Source of the DNA: Protopterus annectens
Taxonomy: Eukaryota; Chordata; Ceratodontiformes; Protopteridae
Assembly: GCF_019279795.1 (NCBI RefSeq)
Contig: NC_056731.1
Location: 861,313,652-861,377,651, forward strand
Direction: 5' to 3'
Length of the DNA stretch: 64,000 nt
The notes under the pieces are model-generated. The model searched no databases, was not told the DNA's origin, and saw only the letters and a list, made by a program, of their open reading frames with translations. Position 1 is the first letter of the stretch. Each line of letters starts with the position of its first letter. The position numbers were made by a program, and so were the translations under genes. Shown here piece after piece: positions 33,880-45,114 of the stretch.

Positions 33880-34235
33880 AACATTTCTTTAAACAATCCT
33901 ACATTTAAGGCCTCCGAGACATTTTGTAGCCCTTGCTTGGGATTTGAATTTTATAAACAGAATTTAACTCTACCATCTTTTGATCTAGTAATTTTAAATG
34001 ACCCTGGAGATCTTTATTAGAAAACGCTTATCATTTCTATAGCCATATCATCCAGAAGTTTTTTTTTGAATTGTAGACTTAATATGGAAGAGTAATGAAG
34101 AGTTTTCCACAAGGGCACTGTGTGTCTCAGAATTATTTGCTTATACCTAAAGCAGTTTTTGAAATGCCTTCTTTTTAGCTTTCTGCCTTCATTCTCAAAC
34201 AGGAGAATCAGGGTGAAAGAACTGTGCATTCTATG
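33880..34235 (+). pseudogene. DIRS-B tyrosine recombinase fragment
   Basis: CLGFEFYKQNLTLPSFDLVI (33935-33995) corresponds to DIRS-A AWDLNFVLEKLTLQPFEPA. After a stop, KTLIISIAISSRSFFLNC parallels KTAFLLAITSARRVSELQ, with the catalytic arginine region decayed, and VFHKGTVCLR parallels the following strand. This is the 3'-most recognised part of DIRS-B, in the expected order after gag and RT; the L2-like LINE and about 2.4 kb of unassigned DNA separate it from the RNase H part. Confidence 0.5.
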
Positions 34236-34923
34236 AAGGTCGGTATATAGTTTTTGTTATTTGTGTGCTCATTGTATTTTAAACAAGTGATATCTAAGGA
34301 ATATCACAGTGGTGCATCACTGTTGCTGCCTAAAGTACTTGGCTCTCAGCTATGGTACCTCCTGTGCTGAGTTTGTATAATCTCCCTTTGTTCATGGGGA
34401 TTCTTGCTTAAGGCTGTGATTTTCTTCTACTTCTCAAAAATACACAGGCAGGTGAACTGCCAATGTGCAGATTCTTCCTTGGCATGTGTGTTTGTGAGTA
34501 TGAGTATGTGCTGGGCCGGACTAGTGTTTAACCCAAAACTTTTTTTATGACATGCACCAGTTGTTTGTCTTGGGATAAAGAAGGTATGGGAAATGGATGG
34601 GTTGATGGAGCACACAGAAAATGCAGGTATTACAGTTAAAGGATAAACCCGTAAGAGCCTGATGAGATTGTAAGTGTCATGAAGGGAAGAAATGGTCACC
34701 CAATTACTGAACAGATTAACTGCACTATCTTTTATTATGAAATGTGTAACAAAGCAGTCAGTAGAACCATGAGGGCTTCCTCCACCAAACCAGCAGCTAT
34801 AACAGCAGCCTATTTTGAAATACCTCTGTCCAACAATTTTATGAGGCTGCCACTTGGACATCCATTCACACATTTTCCAAACATTACAAGTAGGGTGTCC
34901 AATTTAGAGGTATAGCAGGATTT

Positions 34924-35516
34924 ATGTTACTACTACCCGGTAAATCCAGCAACAGTGCAGGTGATTCACTGTACTACTCTCTTGTCACCGAGATATGGAA
35001 CTCCATTTCTGTTTCCCTACAGCAGATCAGCAACCTCAAATCCTTTAAAGTAATACTAAAACCACGTTGCATAGATTCCTGGCTGTGTTCATGTTCCAAT
35101 CCTGGCTAATCTCTGCATGAGTGTCTGCAACTCTTTCTGTTTACTCCTTTTATACTCTTATCACTGATTTTTTTCTCCCACTATGTTTGTACTCTCTGTC
35201 TGACTACTTATAAAAGATAAAATCCATACAGCATATTAAAATGTTTGCCTTCATATTATTCTTTAAAAATGTAAATTGTGGATGTCACTGCAGTAATTCC
35301 ACTTGTAATCATGAAGCTGTCCACTTCTTGTCATTGGTTAGAGAATGTGACCTGTGATTGCCTTTATGTAATGGTAATTTTAGCAAGGAGCTTTTCTCCC
35401 CGGGCATCTACTTCAAAGGGGTTTCCACCCATATGGACTTTACTGGTTTCTTCTGAAAAGGGGTTTCCACTCAGACAGACTTTCCTGATAAACAAAAGCA
35501 AATAAATAACTAAATG
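34924..35516 (+). mobile_element. L2-like LINE 3' end
   Basis: The 61-codon frame 34924-35109 ends EIWNSISVSLQQ, LKSFKVILKPRC and CSCSNPG-stop, matching the C-terminus of the copy at 30.1 kb (W-N-T-L-P ... CSCLSLG-stop). The 3' UTR has AGGAGCTTTTCTCCCCGGG, two GGGGTTTCCACYC words and ACTTTCCTGATAAACAAA before an AAAT-rich tail at about 35500-35516. Only the last 0.6 kb was inserted. Confidence 0.7.
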
Positions 35517-36001
35517 AAAAAAAAAAAGTTGTAGCTTTTCTACAGGCTGTACTGTAGACGACCTTCCATTTCTAGCAACTAATGCTTCAGCAGTAAATAC
35601 TCTGGCTTTCACACAATGTATCCTGTAATGAACATGGAATAGTTGTATGAGTACACTTGCTATAACTGCATTTTATTCTGCTATCAATAAGGTACACTAT
35701 AATGTTAAAAGGGCACATAAATGAGAAGTGTAAAGGTTTTAACATGATGAATTTCTTTAGTTGTGGAGAAAGGTAATGGGCTGTCTAGTTTGTTAGTTGG
35801 TTGTGGAACATTTAGAAGCTTTCCTACAGGCTTTGAGGTACGTGGTTAAATAAAAGTAAGGGGTGGAGAAACTCCATGAAGTGTAGTTACGTAATTGAAA
35901 AGAAAGTGAAAGGTATCTAGCCTTTTAATGTCAGCTTCTTATGTTTATGTATGTTGCTTGTGCTTTTCACCCCAAAACATCTCAAAAATGTATTTGCTTC
36001 A
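35517..36001. other. No gene recognised
   Basis: Short AT-rich spacer; no coding or repeat motif seen. Confidence 0.4.
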
Positions 36002-36014
36002 TGGTGTTTGCCTG

Positions 36015-36356
36015 CCGTGGTGGTACAGCGGTTAGCATTGCTGCCTCACAGCAAGAGGTTCTCCGGTTCGATCCTCGACTGGGGTGCCTTCTGTGCAGAG
36101 TCTGCATGTCCTCTCTGTGGTCACGTGGGTTTCCTCCGGGTATTCCGCTTTCCTCCCATATCCCAAAGACATGCTGTAGGTGGATTAGACACTCTAAATT
36201 GGCCCTAGGCATGAGTGTGTGCATGTGTGCCTTCTGTGGAAGGTTGGGTGCCGGGCTGGCAAATCGACACCGTAAAGCTCCACTGCCAATCATGAGTGGA
36301 CAGGTGATCCGCTATGGCGACCCCTAACCGGGAAAAGCCGAAAGAAGAAGAAGAAG
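36015..36356 (+). mobile_element. Full-length V-SINE with 13-bp target duplication
   Basis: A tRNA-derived head (GTGGTACAGCGGTTAGCA ... GGTTCGATCCTCG, the A and B boxes of a Pol III promoter) is followed by the V-SINE middle (GAGTCTGCATGTCCTC, GTGGGTTTCCTCCGGGT, CCCAAAGACATGC, ACTCTAAATTGGCC) and the 3' end GATCCGCTATGGCGACCCCT then (GAA)n. The 13-bp sequence TGGTGTTTGCCTG flanks it exactly at 36002-36014 and 36357-36369. V-SINEs depend on a partner LINE for mobility. This is the best-preserved SINE in the window. Confidence 0.92.
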
Positions 36357-36369
36357 TGGTGTTTGCCTG

Positions 36370-37540
36370 GCTATATAAAAAAAGTTTTATTGAAGAGGAG
36401 CAATTTGAATCAAAGATTGATTTTTCCTAGTTTAAGCAGAACAAGCTAAGTAAACTGTGATGTGCAATATTTATTTTTTAGAAGTGGGTACACTGTATTG
36501 GAGCTTCCTTGTGCTTCGCCAAGATGTATTTGAATACCTCTCTGAACAAAGAGAATGTAAAATCCTGGATTATTTCTTAGAACCATTCCTTAGCAACTAA
36601 GTTTATGCATCCTGGAAGTATATGATTTCTGCCTGTGTGTTTCACAAAATGCAAATTACCTGTATAAGGCCAACGCTGACTTCACAACCACTTTGGAGAA
36701 GAGGCCAAAACTGGATTTCTTTTGTCATTTCATTTGCTTTGCACAAGCCACTTTGATGCTGTGGTCCTTCAGTTACTTAATTTCTTCTGTGTCATTTGTT
36801 TTCAGACTTAGTTGAAGTCCTAAGACTACTGAGAAGCAGCGGCCCACAGCTTGTAGAGTAAATTTCTAAACAGTCGCATGTAACTGTATATTTGCAATGG
36901 CCTGCTTCACCTGTTCTCTTTCCATGAGGTATTTGAGGAAAAGGATGTTACATGCTCCTCTAAGGGTGAAGTTGTGTTCTGAAAGTTTATGTGGAGCATT
37001 GCTGAGGATATCCCGCAGCATGGCAAAGCCCCTTATTCCAGAAAAGGCTTTATCGAATTTGCAGTATAAGTGTCAAGATCAGAAGGATAGAGCCATTTAA
37101 TGTAATTTTCTTACCTTTGTACTCAATGAACTCCTTGCCATGTCATGTTAACATAACAGCTTTAATTCAACAATCATTTCAGAGGGTCCAAATTCACCTC
37201 GGAAATTCTGATTGTAAAAAGCAGTGTTCTTGGAGTGTCAGCACTATGTCAGGAGGTGGAATTTCCTGCTCTATTGCAGCTTAGAAAAACACCAGAAAAT
37301 ACAAGTGAGTGCCAGATAAGATCTAGATGTCACCTTAGGACTTACAATTGGGAGTCAGTTATCTGCATGCCAACTACTGAAAGAGCTCACACATCAAAAG
37401 CGTTGGTGATTAAATCATAAGAATTATCCACTCACAGATGGAAGGAACCATTGTTTGAGCACACATATAGATTGCCCCACACATATACAAATGCGACCCG
37501 CATAAATGCAATGTAACCACTTGTTTGTTACCACTTCTTC
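36370..37540. other. No gene recognised
   Basis: Only short ORFs (for instance 67 codons at 36897) without recognisable motifs. Confidence 0.4.
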
Positions 37541-39630
37541 ATGGGTTCATAGGTTACTTGGCTTATGACCACAAGGGCCCTTACAAGCCTAGCTATGCAT
37601 CCCAAACCATTTGGGTCCCGAGTATCATGGGCATCTATGCTGCAGAGGCATATTATTAGGGAGGTAAGTAAAGATTTATGGGGGGGGGTTAGTTAGAATA
37701 ATACTTTTTTTTTATTGACAGACTCTGTCCATAAGGGACATGGAAGACAGACCAGGGAGACATTTATGAGTTCTGATCCAGTTGTCAAGGTTTTGTTTGA
37801 ATAGGTCAGGGATGATGTCTGTTTTATAGATGAGGAGACTACTCCATAGTGCTTGGATCCTTTGGGACACATGTCTGTCTCTCCAGCACATTCTGTTTAT
37901 GTCACAAGTGAAGTTCAGATCCCTGGATCTTGCGTTTCTGGTGTTGTTTGTTTTGTGCTTGTGCAACATATCCATCAGGGCAGGGTCTGAGGAAGCCCTG
38001 AAAGTCAGGCAAAGATCCCCTGTTAGCATCCTGTGAGAGACTGAATGCAGAGGCAGATTCTTTCCACAGTCAGTTTAGGACAGGGTATTCATGCCCTTAA
38101 TTTTCCTAGTGAGAATCCCTTGTGGATGTCCCAGCTGTTGTAAGTGTCTCGTTAGATACATGCAAAAGGGGGCATTGTATTCAATGATAGATCTGATAAG
38201 GGCCGAGTAGAGTGATACTGTAAGTTCCTTAGACCTGGATGCCGTACCCTTACCTATAAGTTGGGTGACATAGAATTATTGTCTTAGCCACATGTTGGTC
38301 AAAGGCCAGATTGCTGTCTATGTATATTCCCAGATCTCTTACTACTGGGTCACCTCTCTGTTAAGGGCATTTCATCGATGGAGAAATTAACTTGGGTTGA
38401 CAGTTTCCCAGTGGACATTATAATGCATTTTCTGGCATTGAGTTTCAGGCCACAGCTTTGACATCAGTCATTTGTCTGTGTTAAACTCACTTGCAAAATA
38501 TTGGTGCCTTGCAAGGAATCTGTAATAGCTCCCAGTTTATAATCATCTTTGAACTTCGTGAGCCCAAACACAAGTTGGCCCAACACACAGCCCTAGGGTA
38601 CTCCTCTGTTGACAGAGTTCTTGGAGATTGTCTCACTGATCTTGACATCTTGGGTCCTGTCTGTGAGCAGACAGCAATCCAGTGAGTCATGTAAGGATTT
38701 ATGTCTAGCTCAGGGAACTTGTCATCGATGCCTGAGTGGTGTATTGCATTGAATGCCTTAGCCAGATTAAGATATGTAGTATACATTGGTTTAGCCTCAA
38801 CTATTGGTGTGGTGTGGAGATCCTCTCAACAAAGTCTACCAGGTTAAGTAGACTTGACCTTCCCATAACAAACCCATATTGGGATGGGTCCAGTGCCTTT
38901 AGGTTGCCAATGTACTTCATTCCATGGCTTTGAATATTAGGCTTGTTAGACCGATGAGTCTGTAGTTCACTGGGTTGGTTGATGGTCAGCCCTTGTGGTA
39001 GGGAATGACTGTTGCAGTCCTCCTTTCCCTTGAAATGTAGCCTGTTTCAGGAATGTAGTTGAAGAGTGCCTCAAGTGGTCCTGATAAGTCATGTTTTAAA
39101 CTGTTCAGAAGGCAACTGTTGATTTTGTCGAGACACATGGAGGCGGTGTTCTTGGCCTTAGCGAATGCTGACAGCACCTGATCCCTGCTGATAGCTGTGG
39201 GGAGTGTGTTTGAGGGGATTTCACTTGGTGGAGCTGAGAGGTGTGAAGTTTGAGCTGACTTTATCAGCCAGTAGAGCTGCTATATTCACCTGTTCAATGA
39301 AGGTGGTACTGTTTTACCACCAGTTCATCACAATGCTGTGTGTCACTTCTAAGGTTCCAGACATAGGTGAAGAAGGTCTTCTGATTGTCATAGTTGGCTT
39401 GTTAGACTTAATTAGACCTCTTAGTTTCTTGTTGAGCTGTACAAGACAGCACTTGTCTTTAAGGGAGTTGCTGTTCCTGATTTTAGACGTGGGATTTCTT
39501 CTTTTATTGCATACCCTTAAAGAGTCCACCAGTGGGATTTGTTTTTAGTGTTTGTTTTGGGTTTATTTCTGGTAGGTACAGCAGCCTCAGTGCAGTCATT
39601 CACATGTTTGTATGGGGCAAACAATAAAAA
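37540..39630 (-). pseudogene. CR1-C ORF2 3' part (linker, RT, C-terminus)
   Basis: On the minus strand from 39630: the linker with SHWWTL and CNKRRNPTSKI, LNKKLRGLIKSNK, then LEALFNYIPETGYISRERRT with TVIPYHKG, LNLAKAFNAIHHSGIDDKF (catalytic Asp of the AFD motif is Asn), and the C-terminal LTGDLCLTFRASSDPALMDM and SRDLNFTCDINRMCWRDRHV. The 3' terminus at 37545 shows the antisense of the CR1 end (GGTTCATAGGTTACTTGGCT). Frameshifts and stops are frequent. The upstream half of the same copy lies at 43.87-45.01 kb, separated by CR1-B and PLE-A; about 250 bp of endonuclease are missing between the halves. Confidence 0.8.
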
Positions 39631-39739
39631 TGTTTAGGGAGGGGTACAATTTAAAGTCTATAGAAGCAGCTCAGAAAAAGGTACTTGAAGGAAGGGACAT
39701 AGGAAAATGAAAAAAAAGTAATGAAGAAGGATTACCTTT

Positions 39740-42700
39740 CCAACAAGATGTGGATTACCACCTGTCACCCTTAGGCTTTCGTATACTGGCCAAGGCTCTT
39801 GCCACCCCTATAGTGCCTTTTTTAGGCAAGGCTCAAAGGACAAACCCACCTCCATAGACAACCCAAGGATAAAAAAACTAAAGGTAATGCTGCTCAATGC
39901 CAGAAGTCTAAACCTCAAGATGCACGCACTCGAGGCTCTCCTCAGTATGGAGAAAATCAATGTCTGTGCAGTAACAGAAATCTGGTTTAAGGCTCCTGAG
40001 AGCACCCCAGCACTACCAGGTTATAACTCATACCATGCGTTTCGGCCCCAAAACTCGGACCGAAGCACAAAAGGAGGGGGAGTATCTATATTCAACAAAG
40101 ATACCTACACCTCCAGGTTAGTGGCACTGCACGAAGCATCAGAAACCATCCATGTGCAACTAACAGCGGGCAAAACTGCCTTTCAGTTTGTAGCCTGCTA
40201 CAGAACACCCTCTCTATTACAGGAACTCCGCTTGGCATTCCTGAGAACACTGGAGAATATGAAGGTCTCCAAACACTATGTTATTGGGTGACTTCAACTA
40301 CCCAAGCATTGACTGGGAAAACTACTCAAGCCCAAACACCCTCACCCAACGGTTCCTTGAATTTATAAACTCTAACACAATGGAACAACTGGTCACCACT
40401 CCCACAAGAGGGAACAACATATTGGACCTGGTCATCACCAACATGGGGACTCTATGTTCCACACCAGAGGTAAACCCCTCATTGGTAAGATCAGACCATA
40501 AACAAATTTCCCTGGACATCCATATCCCGTCCCCACCCCCAGCCAAGGAAATCACTGTAAAGAATTTCTCAAAAGCCAACTTTGCACTTCTCAAGACTGA
40601 GGTGGAATCCTTCAAAGCCCCTGGGCCAGAGGATAATACAAACCAATCCATAAAATCCTTTACAAATGCATTTTATGAGCATGTGCAGGAATGCATGGAT
40701 CATGCTATCCCAAATAAAACCAAGACTCACTCCTCCAAAAACAGGAGACTGGTCTGGTGGACCCCGGCCATAAATAAGCTATACAACAGAAGGAGGAAGC
40801 TACTACATGACAGAGCAAAATCCCAAAAAGGGAAGGCATCTCTGATCAGTATTAGCAAGAAACTTCGATCCCTCATAAAATCATCAAAGGCCAGCTTGAA
40901 GAAAGATTGACCTAGACACTAAAGATAATCACAAGGCCTTCTTTAGTTATGTCAGGAACATGGGCGGAAACTCCCAGATATGCTCTGAATTGTTGCATAA
41001 AGGTACAAAATATACCGAACCTACAGACATAGCCAACATCCTGGCAGACAGATTCAGTGCAAACTTCTCCCCCCTTCCCCCCCAAAGGAGCAAATGCCTA
41101 TCCCAACTGAATGTAACCTCCCTGACATCACAGATGCACAGGTGAAAGCTGCCCTCTCCTAAGCAAAAAAACACAGCATTTATGGGACTGGACGGTGTCC
41201 CAGGCTGCGTCTTACACGAGCTCCAAGAAGAACTGAACCCTCACATTAAGTCACTGTTCAAACTTAGCCTTACTACAGGATATGTACCCAAAGAATGGCG
41301 TACAGCTACAGTGGTCCCACTCCACAAAGGTGGTGCCACAATGGACCCCGGAAACTATCACCCCATAAGCCTGACTAGTCTGGTCTGTAAAGCTATGGAG
41401 CGTATTATCATGGAACTCATAAACAAAGACATTGGGAGCCTCCAGACACTGGACCCTACCCAATTCGGCTTTGTTAAGGGCAGATCTTACCTCTTAAACC
41501 TAGTTGATTTCTTTTAAACAGTTACCAAAGCCATAGATGAGGGTAAGGTAGTCCACACAGCCTACCTGGACCTCGCAAAAGCCTTCGACACAATACCCCA
41601 CTCTGGCATCATAAATAAGCTTACCAGCTTAATATCAACCCCTATATCACAAGATGGGTTGCAAACTGGCTCAGAGATAGAACCCACATGGTCAGAATCG
41701 CAGGTGCCATGTCCGAATCCAAACCAGTTACAAGTGGCGTCCCACAGGGCTCAGTTCTGGGACCTCTCTTGTTCGGTATATACTTCTCTGAGGTTCAGGC
41801 TAACACGGGGGGATTATGGCTGACAAAGTTCGCAGATGACTGCAAACTGGGGGCCATAATTGAATCTCCAGCTGACACAAGCATCCTCCAAAAGGGTCTC
41901 ACAGAGACGGATGCTTGGTGCCAGAGCCACAGCCTCAAGCTGAATGCTAGTGCATAGTCATCCCTTTTGGGAAAAACAAGGTGCCCACAAATTACCACAT
42001 AGGTGGTAATCCATTAAGTATGGAAGAAGTAATTAGAGATTTGGGGACCAACGTAGATAGTAATCTCTCCTTTGATAATCACATTGCCAAAGTGGTTAGA
42101 AAGACCTTCTATATAGTCCACCTTATCACGAAAGGGTTCGCATCTAGATCAGGAGAGTTCATTGTGCCCCTCTACTCATCACTCATCAGGCCCATAATTG
42201 AATACAATGCCCCTTTTGGGATGTACCTTAACCGACACCTGCAGCAACTGGAGAGACCCCAAAAGTACCTCACCAAGAGGATCATGGGCTACAAACAGAT
42301 GTCCTATGCAGCTCAACTAAAGAAACTCCAGCTCTACTCAGTTGCTTACCGCCTACTCAGAGGCAATCTATGCCTGACGTACAAAGCCATGTCAAACCCA
42401 GAATTAATGGACATGCTCCACCTCAAAAAATCCAAGTCCCTTAGAGCTACACGCTCCAGGGACCTAAACCTCAGCACAAAAATAAATAGGACATGCTGGA
42501 TGGACAGATTCATTTCCCAGAGGCTCCCCTCACTCTGGAATAGAATCCCAGTTCATGTTGGACATAGCCCCTCGCTGACCCTCTTCAAGCGAAATCTGGA
42601 CGCGTGGATGGGAAATCGCAAATTCACCCCTGGGATCTCTTCTGTGTCCCTGCTAGACAGAGGCACAGTAAACTAATCTTAAAAGGGTACCTTCTGTGAC

Positions 42701-42820
42701 CTACTTTACAGAGGTACAGTAGGCTAATCTAATAGGGAGGCAGAAGCCAAATACACTCTGGCTAGGCTTATAAATGCCCTAGGGCAGATAGCCTAGTATC
42801 TACCTATGAACCTATGATTT
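39740..42820 (+). mobile_element. CR1-B, CR1 LINE inserted into CR1-C
   Basis: 5'-truncated at the end of ORF1: it opens with the decayed esterase D-x-x-H block (YHLSPLGFRILAKALATP in translation) and runs to the CR1 3' end at about 42820 (GCCTAGTATCTACCTATGAA). It is longer and less deleted than CR1-A in the RT region, and splits CR1-C on the opposite strand. Confidence 0.85.
39887..42676 (+). pseudogene. CR1-B ORF2, endonuclease and RT, few frameshifts
   Basis: The first ATG (39887) begins MLLNARSLNLKMHALEAL. Endonuclease blocks AVTEIWFKAP, KGGGVSIF, LGDFNYPSIDWENY and VRSDHKQISLDIHI are present, with one frameshift near 40275. The linker has RLVWWTPAINKLYNRRRKLL. RT begins with KEWRTATVVPLHKGG, NYHPISLTSLVCKAMERIIM and QTLDPTQFGFVKGRSY, then AFDTIPHSGI with its catalytic Asp, SGVPQGSVLGPLLFGIYFSE, and KFADDCKLGAI. 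The last part is open for 231 codons (41981-42676) to SLLDRGTVN. Breaks lie near 40275, 40910, 41165, 41516, 41630 and 41957. The active-site residues I can see are retained, so the copy is comparatively young but not functional. Confidence 0.9.
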
Positions 42821-42859
42821 GAGGGATCAGAATATGAAGGATTCCATATATTATGTTTC

Positions 42860-43393
42860 TGTTTATAACATCAAAAGTGGGGCAGTGGTTGACATGATTA
42901 AATATTACTGGGACACGTTTTTGTCAACCATTTTACCAAGGAGACCCTTTTTTCGTTTAACAGAGGCAAAAATATAAAAGACATGGTGGTTCATGGTACA
43001 TTTGTTATGCCAAAAGTAAATATTAGAAGGCCTTTATTACAACAAGGAACTTTTAGATGTAGTAAGTGTAGTATATGCACACATATTATTAATACAGTTG
43101 ATAGTGTTAAATTTGTATCCAGAGGGACATATACATGTGAAAATAAAGGAGTAACATACACATTGAAATGTCCTTGCGAACTGTATTATATAGGGGAGAC
43201 TAAAAGAAAGTTCCGGGTTAGATTCATGGAACATCTGAGGGATGTAAGAAATCAAAAAGAAGAGAAAATAATATCCTCACATTTTAAAGTATGTGACAAT
43301 AGTGATGAGAGTTTATTGCATGGTACTATTTTAGAAAAAATTGAATGTATTGAGAACAATGAAAATGTATTAAAACAAACATTGATGTATAAA

Positions 43394-43463
<70 letters not shown>

Positions 43464-43524
43464 GTACAAGACTTTGATTCTTAGAGGCTTAAACAATGAG
43501 TTAAACTGGAAATGTTTGCTTTAG
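42860..43524 (+). pseudogene. PLE-A: end of RT plus GIY-YIG endonuclease, split by a microsatellite
   Basis: Plus-strand translation: DMIKYYWDTFLSTI, TLFSFNRGKNIKDMVVHGTF, a C-x2-C motif (FRCSKCSICTHI), then GVTYTLKCPCELYYIGETKR and RVRFMEHLRDVRN. This is the order seen at the C-terminus of Penelope-like retroelements: RT end, Cys linker, GIY-YIG nuclease. The YIG and downstream R and H residues remain. The frame runs into a (TA)n-T18 expansion at 43396-43460. Immediately after it, TLILRGLNNELNWKCLL-stop (43471-43524) looks like the proper PLE C-terminus. 5'-truncated near 42860; no RT catalytic motifs are present. Confidence 0.8.
43396..43460 (+). repeat. (TA)n then T18 tract inside PLE-A coding sequence
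   Basis: About 24 TA units are followed by a run of 18 T. Coding sequence of the GIY-YIG domain flanks both sides. Confidence 0.97.
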
Positions 43525-43698
43525 TGAATTGTTTTAATTAATTATTTAACTCATTAATTGAATGTAATTTAAGATCATCTAAAAAAGGGTGGCTTTTTTG
43601 TATGTGCATTATTCCTTGAAGGCAATTACACCGAGGCGCTAGAATAAAATAATTCTCAGCAACAATCACCAATCCACAAACACAAAAACACTTCAATG

Positions 43699-43756
43699 CT
43701 AAAAAACGTGAATCAGGACACAATTAAAACTCCAAACTGTGATTCACGTTTTTTAG
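43699..43756. repeat. Perfect 17-bp inverted repeat
   Basis: CTAAAAAACGTGAATCA (43699-43715) and its exact reverse complement (43740-43756) flank a 24-bp spacer. AATAAAATAATT words lie outside both arms. It lies just 3' of the PLE-A ORF and could be part of its 3' end. Confidence 0.85.
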
Positions 43757-43867
43757 TAATAAAATAATTGTGTTTTACTACTTGGTTTCCTGGAGTATTA
43801 TACTGAGAGTAGAATTGCCATTGTGTTTGGACAGTAGTTGTGATAATCCCAGGAAATGTTGTGCCTG

Positions 43868-45010
43868 TGGACATTTCCTAGTCTATAGAGAGGTAGTTAA
43901 AGTCACCCATGAATTGGTTGGATGGTGAATGCCTCTAGTAGGTTTATGTAAGAGTCGTGAGACTCTGGGGACATAATGGTGACCTGTAGCTTGCCATTAT
44001 ATGGCGAAGGACTTTATCTATAGTGACTTGCATATGGATGAGTTCCTTGTTATCATCCTGTTTAACCAACCTGAAGGCATGCTTATTGCTAATGCAGATT
44101 GAGACACCTCCATCTTTGGACCCAGTCTGTGCTGTTGTTGGTCTAAATGTATGGAAGGCACTGTAACCTTGCACTTCTGGAGTACATTCTATGGCTTTAA
44201 ACCAAATGTCCGTCACAACACAGATATCTACACTCTCCAAAGTGAGGACAGCTTGAAGGATGTGGAGTTTTTTGTTTAGGCTTTGGGCATTGAGCAGTAT
44301 CACTTTAAGGTTGCTTGTAGACTATTCACTGTGCTGGTGGATTTGTCTTTTTGACATTGCTTAAGAAAGGCTCTAAGAGAGTGGATAAAGTTTTAGCCAA
44401 TGTTCGAAACCCTGGGGGGGGGACAGGTACAGCCCATCCTTGGCAAGGTAATGTGGTCTTTTGTTCATGTCCCCCCATGCTGACAGATATTTGATGCACC
44501 TGGAGTGACAACAGAAACTAAGCCACTTCTTAAAATTCATCATTGTATGTTCATGCTGTGCCATCATCCTTCGTGAAGGTAGAATGCTGCTCAATGCAAG
44601 ACTCATACCTATCTGTGACCCATGTACCAAGAGATTAATTTTGTCTCTTTTCATATAGTTCAGTGAGGTATGTCTGAGGTGATTTATACCCACATGGACT
44701 GTGATAGAATCCTATGTGTACTTGGGGTGCATTAACTTGAGCAAGTGAGTGATATTGTGGATCATGGCTCCAGATAGGCAACTAACCATTTTCTTCTCCT
44801 TGTCTTACCTGGTATGTGGGGCATATCTGTGTCACACAATGGAGTCCGAGTATTATGAAAATTACAAGTTTGCCATATGGACTTTGCTGTTAGGGGACCA
44901 TTACGTGTAGGCCTAGGTAGGATGTTTGGTGTTGCTTTTGGTGTATGCTTTCATGACTGCTGAGGAGCAGTTTTGCCATTAGGTGGCTTTGAGGTCACTG
45001 AGATTTGGGA
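43868..45010 (-). pseudogene. CR1-C ORF1 esterase and ORF2 endonuclease start
   Basis: Minus strand from 45010: an ORF1 linker rich in Lys, Pro and Thr, then VSCLSGAMIHNITHLLKLM-like sequence and HVGINHLRHTSLNYMKRDKI (esterase block with Gly and Asn), FKKWLSFCCHSRCIKYLSAW and AKDGLYLS, where the catalytic His of the D-x-x-H block is Tyr. ORF2 follows at 44303: MILLNAQSLNKKLHILQAVL, VTDIWFKAIECTP, KDGGVSICIS and finally MGDFNYLSID near 43880, where similarity to CR1-B ends. It is the 5' half of CR1-C; the rest is at 37.5-39.6 kb. Confidence 0.8.
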
Positions 45011-45041
45011 AGGTTTCTTTTAAGTGCCTCATCATAAGACA

Positions 45042-45045
<4 letters not shown>

Positions 45046-45113
<68 letters not shown>
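45046..45113 (+). repeat. (GT)n microsatellite
   Basis: About 34 GT units, just beyond the 5' end of the recognisable CR1-C. Confidence 0.98.

Positions 45114-45114
<1 letters not shown>

Noticed and set aside
35982..36327. ORFs of 85-128 codons on both strands around 36 kb
   Set aside because: They overlap the V-SINE and arise from its GC-rich body.
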